Shown here one piece after another: positions 15,588-24,410 of a stretch of 64,000 bases of DNA. This DNA is from Rhabdothermincola sp036846205 (GTDB lineage: Bacteria > Actinomycetota > Acidimicrobiia > Acidimicrobiales > Acidimicrobilacustridaceae). The stretch is taken from NCBI RefSeq assembly GCF_036846205.1, contig NZ_DAIUCK010000002.1:1-64000 (forward strand), written 5' to 3'. The notes under the pieces were generated by a model. That model searched no databases. It was not told the DNA's origin and saw nothing but the letters and a program-made list of their open reading frames with translations. Within the stretch, counting starts at the first letter, position 1; each line of letters starts with the position of its first letter. The position numbers were made by a program, and so were the translations under genes.

Positions 15588-17882
15588 CTGGGAGGAAAGG
15601 ATGGCGGCCAGCTCGGCCCGCAGGTCGTGGTAGGCATCGCCGCCCACGTCGATCACCGCCCGGTGGATGGTGCCGGTGAACCGGAACGGGGCGTCGTAGT
15701 CGAGCGAGACCGCAGGGCCGACCTCGTAGCCGCAGGTGAGCCCCGATCCGGCGATCGAGAACCGGGCCGGGGTGGTGAACGGCAGTTCGGCCTCACCAGC
15801 GAGCCGGTCGTCGACGTAGAGCCGGCCGATGCCCGCGAACTCGGCGGTCTTGATGTACTCGAAGCCCAGCCGGTGCCGGCCGGGCTGGAGAGGGGGATGG
15901 TCGCCGAGCACCCGGTGGCGTTGCGCGCCGGCCACGTTGTGCTCGTAGCGCAGCACGCCGCCGAGCAGGTAGAGCGTCCAACCTCCGAGCACCGACCCCT
16001 GGGCCAGCAGCACCCCGCTGGGGTCACGCCCAGGCTCCACGGTCACCTCCACCACCATCACGTGGGTGCGGTTGCGGACCTGCACCGAAACCGCCTCGGG
16101 CACCGGCGCGGTGTGGGGGAAGTAGACGTAGCGCCGCCGTTCCCGGATGCGGCTGGGCCGGGGGGCCTCCAGGGCGGCCAGCGGCCGGTTGTCGAGCGGC
16201 AGCACCTGGTGGGCCTCGGCCTCGGCCCACCAGCGGTCCACCAGATCCGCCAGCCGGTCGGGCTCCGCCTCGGCCAGGTCGTGCACCTCCGCCGGGTCGA
16301 CCGCCACGTGGTACAGCTCCCACCGGTCGTCGTTGAAGGGTGCGTCGGGGTCCAGCCCGTCGTCGTAGAGGCCCCCCAGCGGCTTGAACGTCACCGCCTT
16401 CCAACCGTCGTGGTAGATGGCCCGGCTGCCCAGCATCTCGTAGTACTGGGTGGTCCGCGTCGGTGGGGCCTGGCCGTCCCGCAGCACCGGCAGGAAGCTC
16501 CGGCCTTCGATCGGCGACTGCGGGACCCCACCGAGGGCCTCCGGGGCGTCGACACCGATCGCGTCGAGGATGGTGGGGAGCACGTCGATGGCGTGCGCGT
16601 ACTGGTGGCGAACCGCCGACGGCTCGGCGTCGAGGCCCCGGGGCCAGCACACGATGCAGGGATCGGCGATGCCTCCCTCGTGGACTTCCCGCTTCCAACG
16701 GCGGAAGGGGGTGTTGCCGGCCATGGTCCAGCCCCACGGGTAGTTGTTGTGCGTGCTGGCGGTGCCGATCTCCTCCAGCCGGGCCCGCAGCTCCTTGCGG
16801 CCGGCCGGGACGCCGTTCCACGTGCGGGCGTCGTTGATCGAGCCGTTCCGCCCTCCCTCGGAGGACGCGCCGTTGTCCGACACGACGACCACCATCGTGT
16901 TCTCGAGCTCACCGAGCCCCTGCTCGATGAACTCGATCACCCGGCCGAGCTGGGCGTCGGCGTGGCTGAGGAAGCCGGCGAAGCACTCCATGAACCGCGC
17001 GGCGACCCGCTGGTCCTCGGGATCGAGCTCGTCCCAGGCGGGCACCCACGGCGGACGCGGAGAGAGCTCGGTGCCGGGCGGCACCACCCCGAGCTCGAGC
17101 TGCCGGGCGAAGGTGGCCTCCCGCCAGCGGTCCCAGCCGCCGTCGAAGTGGCCCTGGTAGCGCTCGATCCACTCGGGAGGGGCGTGGTGGGGTGAGTGGC
17201 AGGCGCCGAAGGCGAGGTAGGCGAAGAACGGGGAGTCGGCGTCCACCGACCGCAACTCGGCCAGGTACGAGATGGTGCGGTCGGCGAGGTCCTCGCTCAG
17301 GTGGTAGCCGTCCTCGGGCCCGGCTGGTGGCGGCACCCAGTGGTTGTCCTCGAAGAGGGTGGGGACGAACTGGTGGGTCTCGCCTCCGTGGAAGCCGTAC
17401 CAACGCTGGAAGCCCCGACCGACCGGCCAGCTGCTGCGGTCGGCCGCCATGTGGGTCTGGTCCTCGGGGGTGAGGTGCCACTTGCCGACGGCGATCGGCA
17501 GGTACCCGTTGGCGGCGAGGATCTCGGAGGCGAAGCCGTGCTCGCGACCGATCATCCCGTTGTGGCCCGGGAACCCGATGGCGAGGTCCGCGATGCGGCC
17601 CATGCCCACCGTGTGGTGGTTGCGTCCGGTCAGCAGGCACGCTCGGGTCGGTGAGCAGAGCGACGTGGTGTGGAAGTTGGTCAGCCGCACGCCCCCGGCG
17701 GCGAGGCGATCCATGACCGGGGTGGCGATGTCCGAGCCGTAGCAGCCGAGCTGGGCGAAGCCCACGTCGTCGAGCACCACCAGCAGCACGTTCGGCGCGC
17801 CCGCTGGCGCTCGGACCTCCGGTGGCCACCAGGGCGTGGACTCCCGCCAGCTCGGACCGATCACACCCTCGAAGCTCGTCAT
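15585..17882 (-). CDS. arylsulfatase (type I, formylglycine-dependent)
   Basis: A 765-aa sulfatase of the alkaline-phosphatase superfamily. The formylglycine signature is CSPTR with Cys76 as the residue to be oxidised, followed by LLTGRNHHTVGMG. The metal-site aspartates lie in LLVVLDDVG (38-39), and VSDNGASSEGG supplies the second Asp-Asn pair. It should hydrolyse sulfate esters, possibly of steroids, phenols or sugars. The length and the beta-rich C-terminal part (about 600-765) match large actinobacterial arylsulfatases. No signal peptide is seen, so it is probably cytoplasmic. No formylglycine-generating enzyme is encoded in this window. GTG/ATG choice at 17882 gives the natural N-terminus TSFEGVIGPSWRES. 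Confidence 0.9.
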   Translation of the reverse strand: MTSFEGVIGPSWRESTPWWPPEVRAPAGAPNVLLVVLDDVGFAQLGCYGSDIATPVMDRLAAGGVRLTNFHTTSLCSPTRACLLTGRNHHTVGMGRIADLAIGFPGHNGMIGREHGFASEILAANGYLPIAVGKWHLTPEDQTHMAADRSSWPVGRGFQRWYGFHGGETHQFVPTLFEDNHWVPPPAGPEDGYHLSEDLADRTISYLAELRSVDADSPFFAYLAFGACHSPHHAPPEWIERYQGHFDGGWDRWREATFARQLELGVVPPGTELSPRPPWVPAWDELDPEDQRVAARFMECFAGFLSHADAQLGRVIEFIEQGLGELENTMVVVVSDNGASSEGGRNGSINDARTWNGVPAGRKELRARLEEIGTASTHNNYPWGWTMAGNTPFRRWKREVHEGGIADPCIVCWPRGLDAEPSAVRHQYAHAIDVLPTILDAIGVDAPEALGGVPQSPIEGRSFLPVLRDGQAPPTRTTQYYEMLGSRAIYHDGWKAVTFKPLGGLYDDGLDPDAPFNDDRWELYHVAVDPAEVHDLAEAEPDRLADLVDRWWAEAEAHQVLPLDNRPLAALEAPRPSRIRERRRYVYFPHTAPVPEAVSVQVRNRTHVMVVEVTVEPGRDPSGVLLAQGSVLGGWTLYLLGGVLRYEHNVAGAQRHRVLGDHPPLQPGRHRLGFEYIKTAEFAGIGRLYVDDRLAGEAELPFTTPARFSIAGSGLTCGYEVGPAVSLDYDAPFRFTGTIHRAVIDVGGDAYHDLRAELAAILSSQ

Positions 17883-17935
17883 GGCCGGAGTCTCGCGGAT
17901 GCCGGCCGTTCACGCGGCCGGTGATGGCCCGGTGG

Positions 17936-18403
17936 TCAGCCCCCCGTCATCTCCTGCATGGCCTGTCGCATCTCCTCGGGGGTGACGTCACGGATGTGGG
18001 TGTGCAGCATCCACTGATGCCCCCACGGATCCTCGACCAGGCCCGCCCGGTCGCCGTAGAACTGGTCCTCCGGCTCTCGCAGCACGGTGGCGCCAGCGGC
18101 CGCGGCTCGCGCCACCGCGGCGTCCACGTCGTCGACGTAGCGGTGCAGCAGCACTGACGTGCCACCCAACTTCTTCGGGTTCGACGCGATGCCGGGCATG
18201 TCGTCGGGGGCGTCGGCCAGGTAGACGGCGGCGCCGCCGACCACGATCTCGGCGTGGGCGATCTTGCCGTCGGGGATCTGCAGCCGGTAGCGCTCCTCGG
18301 CACCGAACGCCGCGGTGTAGAAGGCGATCGCCTCGGCGGCGCCGTCGATCATGAGATACGGGGTGATGCGGTCTTCGAGACCGGGTGGGATCGGGTTCGT
18401 CAT
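17936..18403 (-). CDS. VOC-family (glyoxalase/PhnB-like) protein
   Basis: A 155-aa single VOC protein with paired beta-alpha-beta-beta-beta modules: TPYLMIDGAAEAIAFYTAAFGAE at the N-terminus and LVEDPWGHQWMLHTHIRD near the C-terminus. The spacing is typical of PhnB-like proteins (about 140-160 aa). Metal-binding or small-molecule-binding roles are usual, and specific chemistry cannot be assigned. The ATG at 18403 has GGAGAG upstream, and a TAGCCT -10-like box lies about 30 nt before it. It is divergent from the pirin gene. Confidence 0.78.
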   Translation of the reverse strand: MTNPIPPGLEDRITPYLMIDGAAEAIAFYTAAFGAEERYRLQIPDGKIAHAEIVVGGAAVYLADAPDDMPGIASNPKKLGGTSVLLHRYVDDVDAAVARAAAAGATVLREPEDQFYGDRAGLVEDPWGHQWMLHTHIRDVTPEEMRQAMQEMTGG

Positions 18404-18539
18404 CGGGGGCTCTCCTTCTGCCGTGCGACCAGGCTAGAGACCGCTCCCTGCGGTTGCCGCGGGCAGCTGGGATTCGGGCGCTCTCGATCGAGGAGGGGCT
18501 CGCCACCAGGCCTCCTGACCGTTGTCACCGGCTCCCCCG

Positions 18540-18545
18540 TAGCCT
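18540..18545 (+). promoter_or_regulatory. -10 box TAGCCT of a leaderless transcript
   Basis: TAGCCT ends 7 nt before ATG 18553. There is no Shine-Dalgarno sequence in front of that ATG. Confidence 0.4.
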
Positions 18546-18552
18546 GGCGGGT

Positions 18553-19569
18553 ATGGCTGGCGTGCTGCGCGACGCGTTCCCCCTCGGCTTCCAGTGGCGG
18601 ACCTTCGACCCGTTCCTGTTCTGCGCCCATCACCTCGACGAGTACCCCGCGGGGAACGAGCAGATGGGTCCCGCGGCATCGCTGCAGGGACGTGAGCTGG
18701 GTATGGACTTCGCGGGTATCGACGGCTGGCGGATGTACCACGGCACCGTCGTCCCGGGATTCCCCGGCCATCCGCACCGGGGCTTCGAGACCGTCACCTA
18801 CGTCCGCCGTGGGGTGATCGACCACGCCGACTCGCTCGGTGCCGCGGCCCGGTTCGGCCGCGGTGACGTGCAGTGGATCACCGCCGGCTCCGGACTGGTG
18901 CACGCCGAGATGTTCCCCCTGCTGGACCGCGAGGGGCCCAACACCCTCGAGCTGTTCCAGATCTGGCTGAACCTGCCCGCCGAGGACAAGATGGCCGAGC
19001 CGTACTTCGCGATGCTGTGGGATCACGACATCCCGCGCCACGTGGTGGAGGAGGCCGGGCGCCGGGCGGAGATCACCGTGATCGCCGGCGCGTTGTACGG
19101 CCTTCGCCCCCCGCCGCCTCCCCCTCGCTCATGGGCCGCCAGGCCCGAGGGCGACGTGGCCATCTGGCACGTACACCTCGAACCCGGCGCTCGTATCGAC
19201 CTGCCCCCGGCAGGGTCCGCGGAGACGACCCGCACCCTGTACCTGTTCGAAGGAGGTCCGCTCGCGGTGGCAGGGGAGGCGGTCGAGCCTGCCACCGGTG
19301 CCGTCGTCCAGCCCGACGTCTCCGTCGAGCTCGCCGCGCCCAGCGGGGCGGAGGTGCTCGTGCTGCAGGGCCGACCGATCCGGGAACCGGTGGCGCAGTA
19401 CGGGCCGTTCGTGATGAACGACCGGGCCGGGGTGCAGCAGGCGCTGGAGGACTACCGGCGCACGGGCTTCGGCGGGTGGCCGTGGCCCACCGACGATCCG
19501 GTGCACGGCCGGGAGGAGACCCGCTTCGCCCGGTACCCCGACGGTCGGGTGGAGCGGGCCCCTGCCTGA
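18553..19569 (+). CDS. pirin family protein (bicupin)
   Basis: A 338-aa protein with the pirin N-terminal cupin: HPHRGFETVTYVRRG carries the metal-binding His pair, and WITAGSGLVHAEMF carries the third His and the Glu. The second cupin is weaker, as in most bacterial pirins. Pirins are iron-binding cupins; some have quercetinase activity and others act as redox-dependent regulators. The sequence does not separate these. I set the start at ATG 18553 because it begins the family N-terminus and is preceded by a leaderless -10 box; upstream in-frame sequence is intergenic. The middle holds an unusual proline run (LRPPPPPPRSW) in the inter-cupin linker. Confidence 0.88.
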   Translation: MAGVLRDAFPLGFQWRTFDPFLFCAHHLDEYPAGNEQMGPAASLQGRELGMDFAGIDGWRMYHGTVVPGFPGHPHRGFETVTYVRRGVIDHADSLGAAARFGRGDVQWITAGSGLVHAEMFPLLDREGPNTLELFQIWLNLPAEDKMAEPYFAMLWDHDIPRHVVEEAGRRAEITVIAGALYGLRPPPPPPRSWAARPEGDVAIWHVHLEPGARIDLPPAGSAETTRTLYLFEGGPLAVAGEAVEPATGAVVQPDVSVELAAPSGAEVLVLQGRPIREPVAQYGPFVMNDRAGVQQALEDYRRTGFGGWPWPTDDPVHGREETRFARYPDGRVERAPA

Positions 19570-19642
19570 GCGCCCACGATCGCAGACTCGTACCAGGCGA
19601 TCTACAGTGCCGCCGGCCCGCATCCGGCGAGAGGACATCGAC

Positions 19643-20038
19643 ATGGCTTCCATCCGCTACCACGCCCGCATCAACCGCTCACCCGACGAGGTCTGGGCCC
19701 TGGTGTCCGACGCCGGCGGTCTCGACACGTGGTTCCCGGGCGTCGACGCCTGCACGTTCGACGGTGAGGTGCGCACCGTGTCGACGATGGGCATCGAGAT
19801 CGAGGAGCGGGTCGTCCTGTCCGACCCCGACCTGCGCCGCTTCCAGTACACGATCGTCGGGGGACCGATGGTGCCCGAGCACCACCTGGCCACCATCGAC
19901 GTGCTCGAGGACGGTGACGGGTCGCTGCTGGTCTACGCCTGCGACGTTCGTCCCGATGACGCGGTGGCCCTGCTCGCCCCGGTCTACGAGAGCGCGACCC
20001 GGGCCGTGAAGGACCACCTCGAAGGCACGTCCGGCTGA
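19643..20038 (+). CDS. SRPBCC (START/Bet v1-like) family protein
   Basis: A 131-aa protein of the polyketide-cyclase/START superfamily: IRYHARINRSPDEVWALVSDAGGLDTWFPG is the standard first helix-loop with the family DxGxxxxWFPG pattern, and the C-terminal long helix (YESATRAVKDHLE) closes the cavity. Such proteins bind hydrophobic ligands or act as small cyclases or dehydratases; the ligand here is unknown. ATG 19643 was chosen over an upstream GTG (19607) because AGAGGA sits 7-8 nt before it. Codes toward the convergent RNase Z gene only 19 bp away. Confidence 0.8.
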   Translation: MASIRYHARINRSPDEVWALVSDAGGLDTWFPGVDACTFDGEVRTVSTMGIEIEERVVLSDPDLRRFQYTIVGGPMVPEHHLATIDVLEDGDGSLLVYACDVRPDDAVALLAPVYESATRAVKDHLEGTSG

Positions 20039-20057
20039 CCGGCCGGCACCTCGGGGC

Positions 20058-20975
20058 TCACCCCTCGGGGGCCCGTACGATGTCGATGATCGTGAGGTCC
20101 TCCGCCACCACGACATCCGGGAAGACCTCGGCTGCTTCCCGCAGGTGGCCCTCCGCGCTCGGGTATCGGGACGAGAGGTGGGTGAGCACGAGCTGACCGA
20201 CCCCTGCCTCGCGGGCGATCGTCGCGGCCTCCCGAGCCGTGAGGTGCCCGTACTCGACCGCCAGGTCCACCTCCGACTCGAGATAGGTCGCCTCGCACAG
20301 CAACAGGTCGGCGCGCTCCGCCAGCGCCACCGCGTTGTCGCAGGCCCGGGTGTCCATGACCACCGCCACGGCCATGCCGCGACGGATCTCGCTCACGTCG
20401 TCCACGTTGATCCGGCGCCCATCGTGTTCGACCCATCCCCGCCGTTCCAGCTCGCCGACGGCCGGACCGGCGAGACCGAGCGCCTCGAGTTCGGATCGAA
20501 GGAAGTGCCTGCTCGCCGGCTCTTCGAGTCGCCACCCGAGCGTATCGACCCGATGGTCGAGGGGCAGGGCGGTGATGCGCAGCGGCGGTCCCTCCTCGAT
20601 GAGGCCGCCGGTCACGGGCACGGGATCGAGGCGCACGGCCTGGCGGCGGCCGATGCTCGCGTCGCAGAGTCGCTCGACGTAGGGCGAGCCGCTGGCGGGG
20701 AAGTGGATCGGGATCTCATCCGCGCTCGCGTCGAGGGCCAGTCTCTGCAGGATCCCGGGCAGCCCGAGGCAGTGGTCGCCGTGCAGGTGCGTGAGGCAGA
20801 TCCGGTTGATGCGGCCGGCGGACACGCCGGCGAAGGTGAGCTGGCGCTGGGTTCCCTCACCGGGGTCGAAGAGGATGGCCTCGCGGTCCCACCGCAGGAG
20901 GTACCCGTTGTGGTTACGCGATCGGGTCGGCACCTGGCTGGCGGTCCCGAGCACGACAAGGTCACGTCCGCTCAT
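20058..20975 (-). CDS. rnz: ribonuclease Z
   Basis: A 305-aa metallo-beta-lactamase-fold nuclease that removes 3' trailers from tRNA precursors. The zinc motif is HLHGDH (H63, H65, D67, H68), and LTHLSSRY near the C-terminus carries a further ligand. The N-terminus (VVLGTASQVPTRSRNHNGYLL) is the RNase Z glycine/threonine loop that distinguishes it from other lactamase-fold enzymes. Length matches the short bacterial form (about 300 aa). The ATG at 20975 is preceded by CAGACT with 6 nt spacing, a possible leaderless -10 box. It lies 62 bp downstream of the uncharacterised gene on the same strand. Confidence 0.9.
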   Translation of the reverse strand: MSGRDLVVLGTASQVPTRSRNHNGYLLRWDREAILFDPGEGTQRQLTFAGVSAGRINRICLTHLHGDHCLGLPGILQRLALDASADEIPIHFPASGSPYVERLCDASIGRRQAVRLDPVPVTGGLIEEGPPLRITALPLDHRVDTLGWRLEEPASRHFLRSELEALGLAGPAVGELERRGWVEHDGRRINVDDVSEIRRGMAVAVVMDTRACDNAVALAERADLLLCEATYLESEVDLAVEYGHLTAREAATIAREAGVGQLVLTHLSSRYPSAEGHLREAAEVFPDVVVAEDLTIIDIVRAPEG

Positions 20976-21037
20976 CGTGTGAGTCTGGCCGACCGTGCGT
21001 CGTAGGGGTGTTGGGTGGACTGGAGTGCGCCGGGTGA

Positions 21038-21802
21038 TCAGACGGGATGGCCGATCTCGGCCCAGGCCTGCGCCAGCGATGCGGACGGGATCACCGGATC
21101 GGCGGCTTCCCCCACGTCGAGGTGCAGGCCGACCAGGTGCGCGGTCGCCACCTCGATGGTGCCGGTGAGTGCCTCCACCCGGGCCCTGAGCGCACGGACC
21201 TGTTCGTGGGCTGCGCTGGTCTCCGGGTCGGGCGCGATGACGGAGCCGACCGCGCACAGGCGCGCCGCGTCACTCACGCAGGTCCCCACCGCCTTGCGTA
21301 TCGACCGGGCGCGCTCGGCCAGCGGCCCGTCGGGCAGCAGGTTGGCGACCGCGGCGAATCGCGCCGCCGCCTCGTCGACCAGGGATTCCAACTCGGCCCA
21401 GGAGCTGGCCGAGGTCGGAGGGGCAGGGGGAGGCGCGCCGTTGAGCCGCGCCGCCACCGCGAGACCCCAGCGGCCGTTCTCGTCGCGCACGGCCTCGAGC
21501 GAGTAGGTGCCCTGGTAGCGGAACGGGCGGGGGCGATGGCGCCGGGGCCGGCCAGCGGCGCGGAACACCACCGCGCGCCAGCTGGCGGCGAGCTGCTCGG
21601 CGGTGCGGCGGTCGGTGCATCGCCGCTGCAGGGCGGCCAGCGGCGTCACGGTCGAGCCGCAGAGGGCCCGCACGAAGCGCTCGCCGTCGAGGTCGGCCCG
21701 ATCCTGGGGGCTCATCGCCAGGTCGAGCAGGCACCCATCCACCCCACGGGGCCCGCCGACGAGGCGGATGACCGTGCTCGGGCTCGTCGTGGCTGCATCC
21801 AT
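21038..21802 (-). CDS. protein of unknown function, 254 aa
   Basis: I do not recognise this protein. It is soluble, with no signal peptide or membrane segment. Visible features are an arginine-rich stretch (near residue 90, AAGRPRRHRPRPFRYQG), a helical middle part (SWAELESLVDEAAARFAAVANLL) and a C-terminal helix with coiled-coil character (SAAHEQVRALRARVEALTGTIEVATAHLV). There is no obvious catalytic motif. The coding call is supported by a perfect AAGGAGGT Shine-Dalgarno 4 nt before ATG 21802, strong third-position GC bias, and its place 62 bp upstream of rnz on the same strand. It may be co-transcribed with rnz. Confidence 0.6.
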   Translation of the reverse strand: MDAATTSPSTVIRLVGGPRGVDGCLLDLAMSPQDRADLDGERFVRALCGSTVTPLAALQRRCTDRRTAEQLAASWRAVVFRAAGRPRRHRPRPFRYQGTYSLEAVRDENGRWGLAVAARLNGAPPPAPPTSASSWAELESLVDEAAARFAAVANLLPDGPLAERARSIRKAVGTCVSDAARLCAVGSVIAPDPETSAAHEQVRALRARVEALTGTIEVATAHLVGLHLDVGEAADPVIPSASLAQAWAEIGHPV

Positions 21803-21912
21803 GGGGACCTCCTTCACGGGCGGGGGAGACGACCGCTACCCACCTTCGACCGTCGAGAGCCCGGTAGCAAGCCCCTCGTCAGGGCTGGAGCGCCGCGGCG
21901 GTGGCGGCAGGC

Positions 21913-24108
21913 TCAGCTGTCGGAGTCGACCCCGTTGAGCTCGTCGACGACTCGGAGCAGGTCTCCCTGGTCGTAGAAGTTCACCCCGACGATGTTCGGG
22001 AACAGGTTGCGCTCTGCTCGGCACTGCTGCACCCGGGCCATCAACACGTCGTAGGCGTTGACCTCCCGCGCCTGCTCCACCGATGGCGGTCTGGTGTTGG
22101 TGATCCAGTGGTTGATCTGGAACAGCGGTGCGTTCGCCGGGCCCCGATTGTGCGCGCAGCTGAACTGGCTCGGGTCGGCGAACGTGTAGGGGGTGTCCTG
22201 CCAGAGGCCGTAGCCCTGGACGTTCCATGGTGGGGGCGGGCCGGAGTTCTCCTCGAAGAGGAGGATGTTCTGCTTGGACTCGATCAGCTGCCGGAGCGTC
22301 GGCAGTGGCTGGTCGGGGTCGTACTGCCAGAGCCGGTCGAGCAGTCCCGCCTGCTGGAACGACGCCTGTGTGTCCTCGGTGGTGATGTAGTCGCCGGCGA
22401 AGAGGATGATCACCTCGTTGGGGTTGCGAGCGAGGAATCGCTTGATCGAGGCCAGCACGTCGCTGAACTTCGTGGCCCCGAGCTCGCAGTAGACGTGGCA
22501 GAGGTACACCTGCCTGCCCACGTTCGGCACCTGGGCGTTGGCCGCGATCTCACGGGCCTTCGCAGCGGCTGCGGGTGAGATCTCCTCCTCCGAGGCTCGG
22601 GGCCGGGCCGCGGTCTCGGCCGCCTTGTCCGTGACCACGATCTCCGCGCCACCGACCTTGACCCCGGTCGGCACCCCGTAGTGGGTCTTGATCAGGAACG
22701 CTCGGATCCCGTACTCGAGTTGCTGGGGGATCCCGAACAGGTTCTCGGCGAACAACCAACCGGGATCGGACGCGGCCGACATGGCGTTGTGGGCGCCGGC
22801 GAAGGCGACCTGGTCGATGCGTCGATCGCACAGCTCGGTCGAGCCGTTGCAGCGCAGCTCCGTGGACGCCCGCGCTTGGGCCCGTGCCCGCTCGGACGAC
22901 ACGTAGAGCCCCACCCCCAGCACGCCGATGACGACGGCGGTCGCCCCGACGAGGGCCGTGCCCTGCCGGAGCAGCTTGCGTTGCCCGGCGGTGGGCTCGA
23001 AGCGGGCCCGAGCATCGGCTCGGCTGCGCGCGCCGGTGATCTGGAGCACCCGGAACAGCCCTCGGTACACGAGGTAGGCGCCGGTGAGGCTCAACAGCAT
23101 CGGCACCAGCGCGTCACGCAGCCCGACCACCAGGAGGCCCCCGACGATGATGGCCAGGCCTTTCGCCACCTCGAGGCCGGGGCTGGCCTGGTGCTGGGTG
23201 GAGACCCGGGCCCAGGCCCGCCGGGCCAGCTCCACCGGATCGACCGGCTGGCCCTGCGGCGCCACGGCAGCGGCGAGGGCGATGGCCACGGCGCCGAAGC
23301 CTGCGAGCCAGAAGCCGAAGGTGTGGAGATCGCCCATGAATGCCGCCGAGCCGTCCTCGACCGCTCGGGACAGATCCGGGTTGCGGAAGGCGTCGCCGGC
23401 CGCGATCGGCACGAGCGTGGTGATGCCCACGACCACGATGCCCGCACCGACCACCGCGAACCCCGCCTTCACGAACCCGCGAGCCCGGTGCGGGTCGAGC
23501 GCGACCGTGCCCGCCAGCGCGCCGATCGCGATCAGCAGGAGCGCCGCCGTGTCCCGGGGGAGGGCCGGTTCGAGCCGCCACAGACCGAGAGCTCGGAGCT
23601 GGTCGGACACGTCGACGATGATCGACTGGGTGTTCTGCGGGAGGCGTTCGGCCACCTCGGGGTTGATGATCTCGAGCGTCGAGGTGACCACCTCGAGCGA
23701 GTTGCTCAAGTTGAGGAAGAAGTTCTGCCCGCCCTCGGTGAACACGATGCGGTGGGCCTCGCGCAGGGCGTCGAACAGGATCTCGCGGAAGCCGTCCGTC
23801 GCGGTGACCTCCTCGATCACGGTCACGAGCACGGAGCGGAACTCGACGAGCACCGAGGATGCCTCGATCAGCTCGTCGGTGATCTCCTCCGCCAGGGCGT
23901 GGCGGACCGTGCTCGACTCGAGCATGGCGATCGTGCGGCGAGCGAACTCGTCGCCATTGAAGATGGCATCGTCGACCCAGGCCACGACCACCGCGGCGAC
24001 GAGAGCGAACGTCGCGAAGACCGCGAGCGCGGTCGACCCGTGCTGCCGCCACCGGATCTGCCGATGACCCGTCTCGACCGTCCTCGCTGGTGCCAGGCCC
24101 CCGTTCAT
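21913..24108 (-). CDS. membrane-anchored PI-PLC-like (PLC X domain) protein
   Basis: 731 aa. The N-terminal two fifths hold about six to seven membrane helices (for example ALAVFATFALVAAVVVAWV, TAALLLIAIGALAGTVAL, AGFAVVGAGIVVVGITTLV, GTALVGATAVVIGVLGVGLYV). The C-terminal half is a phosphatidylinositol-specific phospholipase C-like domain with the two catalytic-type histidines in AFAGAHNAM and LCHVYCELG. The segment FLARNPNEVIILFAGDYI matches the PLC barrel strand. Cysteines near CNGSTELC and LCHVYC could form disulfides outside the cell. A cell-surface phosphodiesterase acting on a phospholipid or glycolipid is likely. The ATG at 24108 has GGGGAG upstream. Large membrane-tethered forms like this are unusual. 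Confidence 0.78.
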   Translation of the reverse strand: MNGGLAPARTVETGHRQIRWRQHGSTALAVFATFALVAAVVVAWVDDAIFNGDEFARRTIAMLESSTVRHALAEEITDELIEASSVLVEFRSVLVTVIEEVTATDGFREILFDALREAHRIVFTEGGQNFFLNLSNSLEVVTSTLEIINPEVAERLPQNTQSIIVDVSDQLRALGLWRLEPALPRDTAALLLIAIGALAGTVALDPHRARGFVKAGFAVVGAGIVVVGITTLVPIAAGDAFRNPDLSRAVEDGSAAFMGDLHTFGFWLAGFGAVAIALAAAVAPQGQPVDPVELARRAWARVSTQHQASPGLEVAKGLAIIVGGLLVVGLRDALVPMLLSLTGAYLVYRGLFRVLQITGARSRADARARFEPTAGQRKLLRQGTALVGATAVVIGVLGVGLYVSSERARAQARASTELRCNGSTELCDRRIDQVAFAGAHNAMSAASDPGWLFAENLFGIPQQLEYGIRAFLIKTHYGVPTGVKVGGAEIVVTDKAAETAARPRASEEEISPAAAAKAREIAANAQVPNVGRQVYLCHVYCELGATKFSDVLASIKRFLARNPNEVIILFAGDYITTEDTQASFQQAGLLDRLWQYDPDQPLPTLRQLIESKQNILLFEENSGPPPPWNVQGYGLWQDTPYTFADPSQFSCAHNRGPANAPLFQINHWITNTRPPSVEQAREVNAYDVLMARVQQCRAERNLFPNIVGVNFYDQGDLLRVVDELNGVDSDS

Positions 24109-24410
24109 CCCACTCCCCTCGGGCTCCGGGACAGGCACGCTAGCTGGCCACACGGGGCGACGGCCGGCAACTCGGCATGGTCGGGGCTACGGACGAGCGA
24201 AGGGAGTCGTTCGGACGAGGCTCACGGGACCTTCGGCCCTAGGGGGTGACGGGAGCGTGCCGTGAAATGCAGAGGCAGGATCCGTCTCGCGTCAGCGCAC
24301 GGGATCTCGTCGGGGTGCCGGCCCATCCCCTTCCCCTTCTGTCGGCCGGCGCCCCGGCGCTCGCCTGGCTGGTGCGTGGATCGTGCTCACCATCCGGCCC
24401 GTGCTCCTGC
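24109..24410. other. 302-bp intergenic region
   Basis: Lies between the end of the histidine kinase gene (24411) and the start of the PLC-like gene (24108), both minus strand. It should contain the terminator of the two-component operon (see hairpin 24312-24355) and the promoter of the PLC-like gene. I see no gene in it. Confidence 0.5.
24312..24355 (-). terminator. 12-bp hairpin downstream of the two-component operon
   Basis: GGGGTGCCGGCC (24312-24323) pairs with GGCCGGCGCCCC (24344-24355) with one wobble pair and a 20-nt loop. It starts about 56 bp past the stop of the histidine kinase gene. No T-tract. Confidence 0.4.

Noticed and set aside
15627..17195. 522-codon plus-strand frame opposite the sulfatase
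   Set aside because: Shadow frame rich in Val/Gly/Arg/His; the sulfatase reading has all catalytic motifs.
22681..24249. 522-codon open frame on the plus strand opposite the PLC-like gene
   Set aside because: Antisense shadow of a high-GC gene: His/Arg/Gly/Asp-rich composition, no domain, while the minus strand encodes clear membrane helices and PLC motifs.
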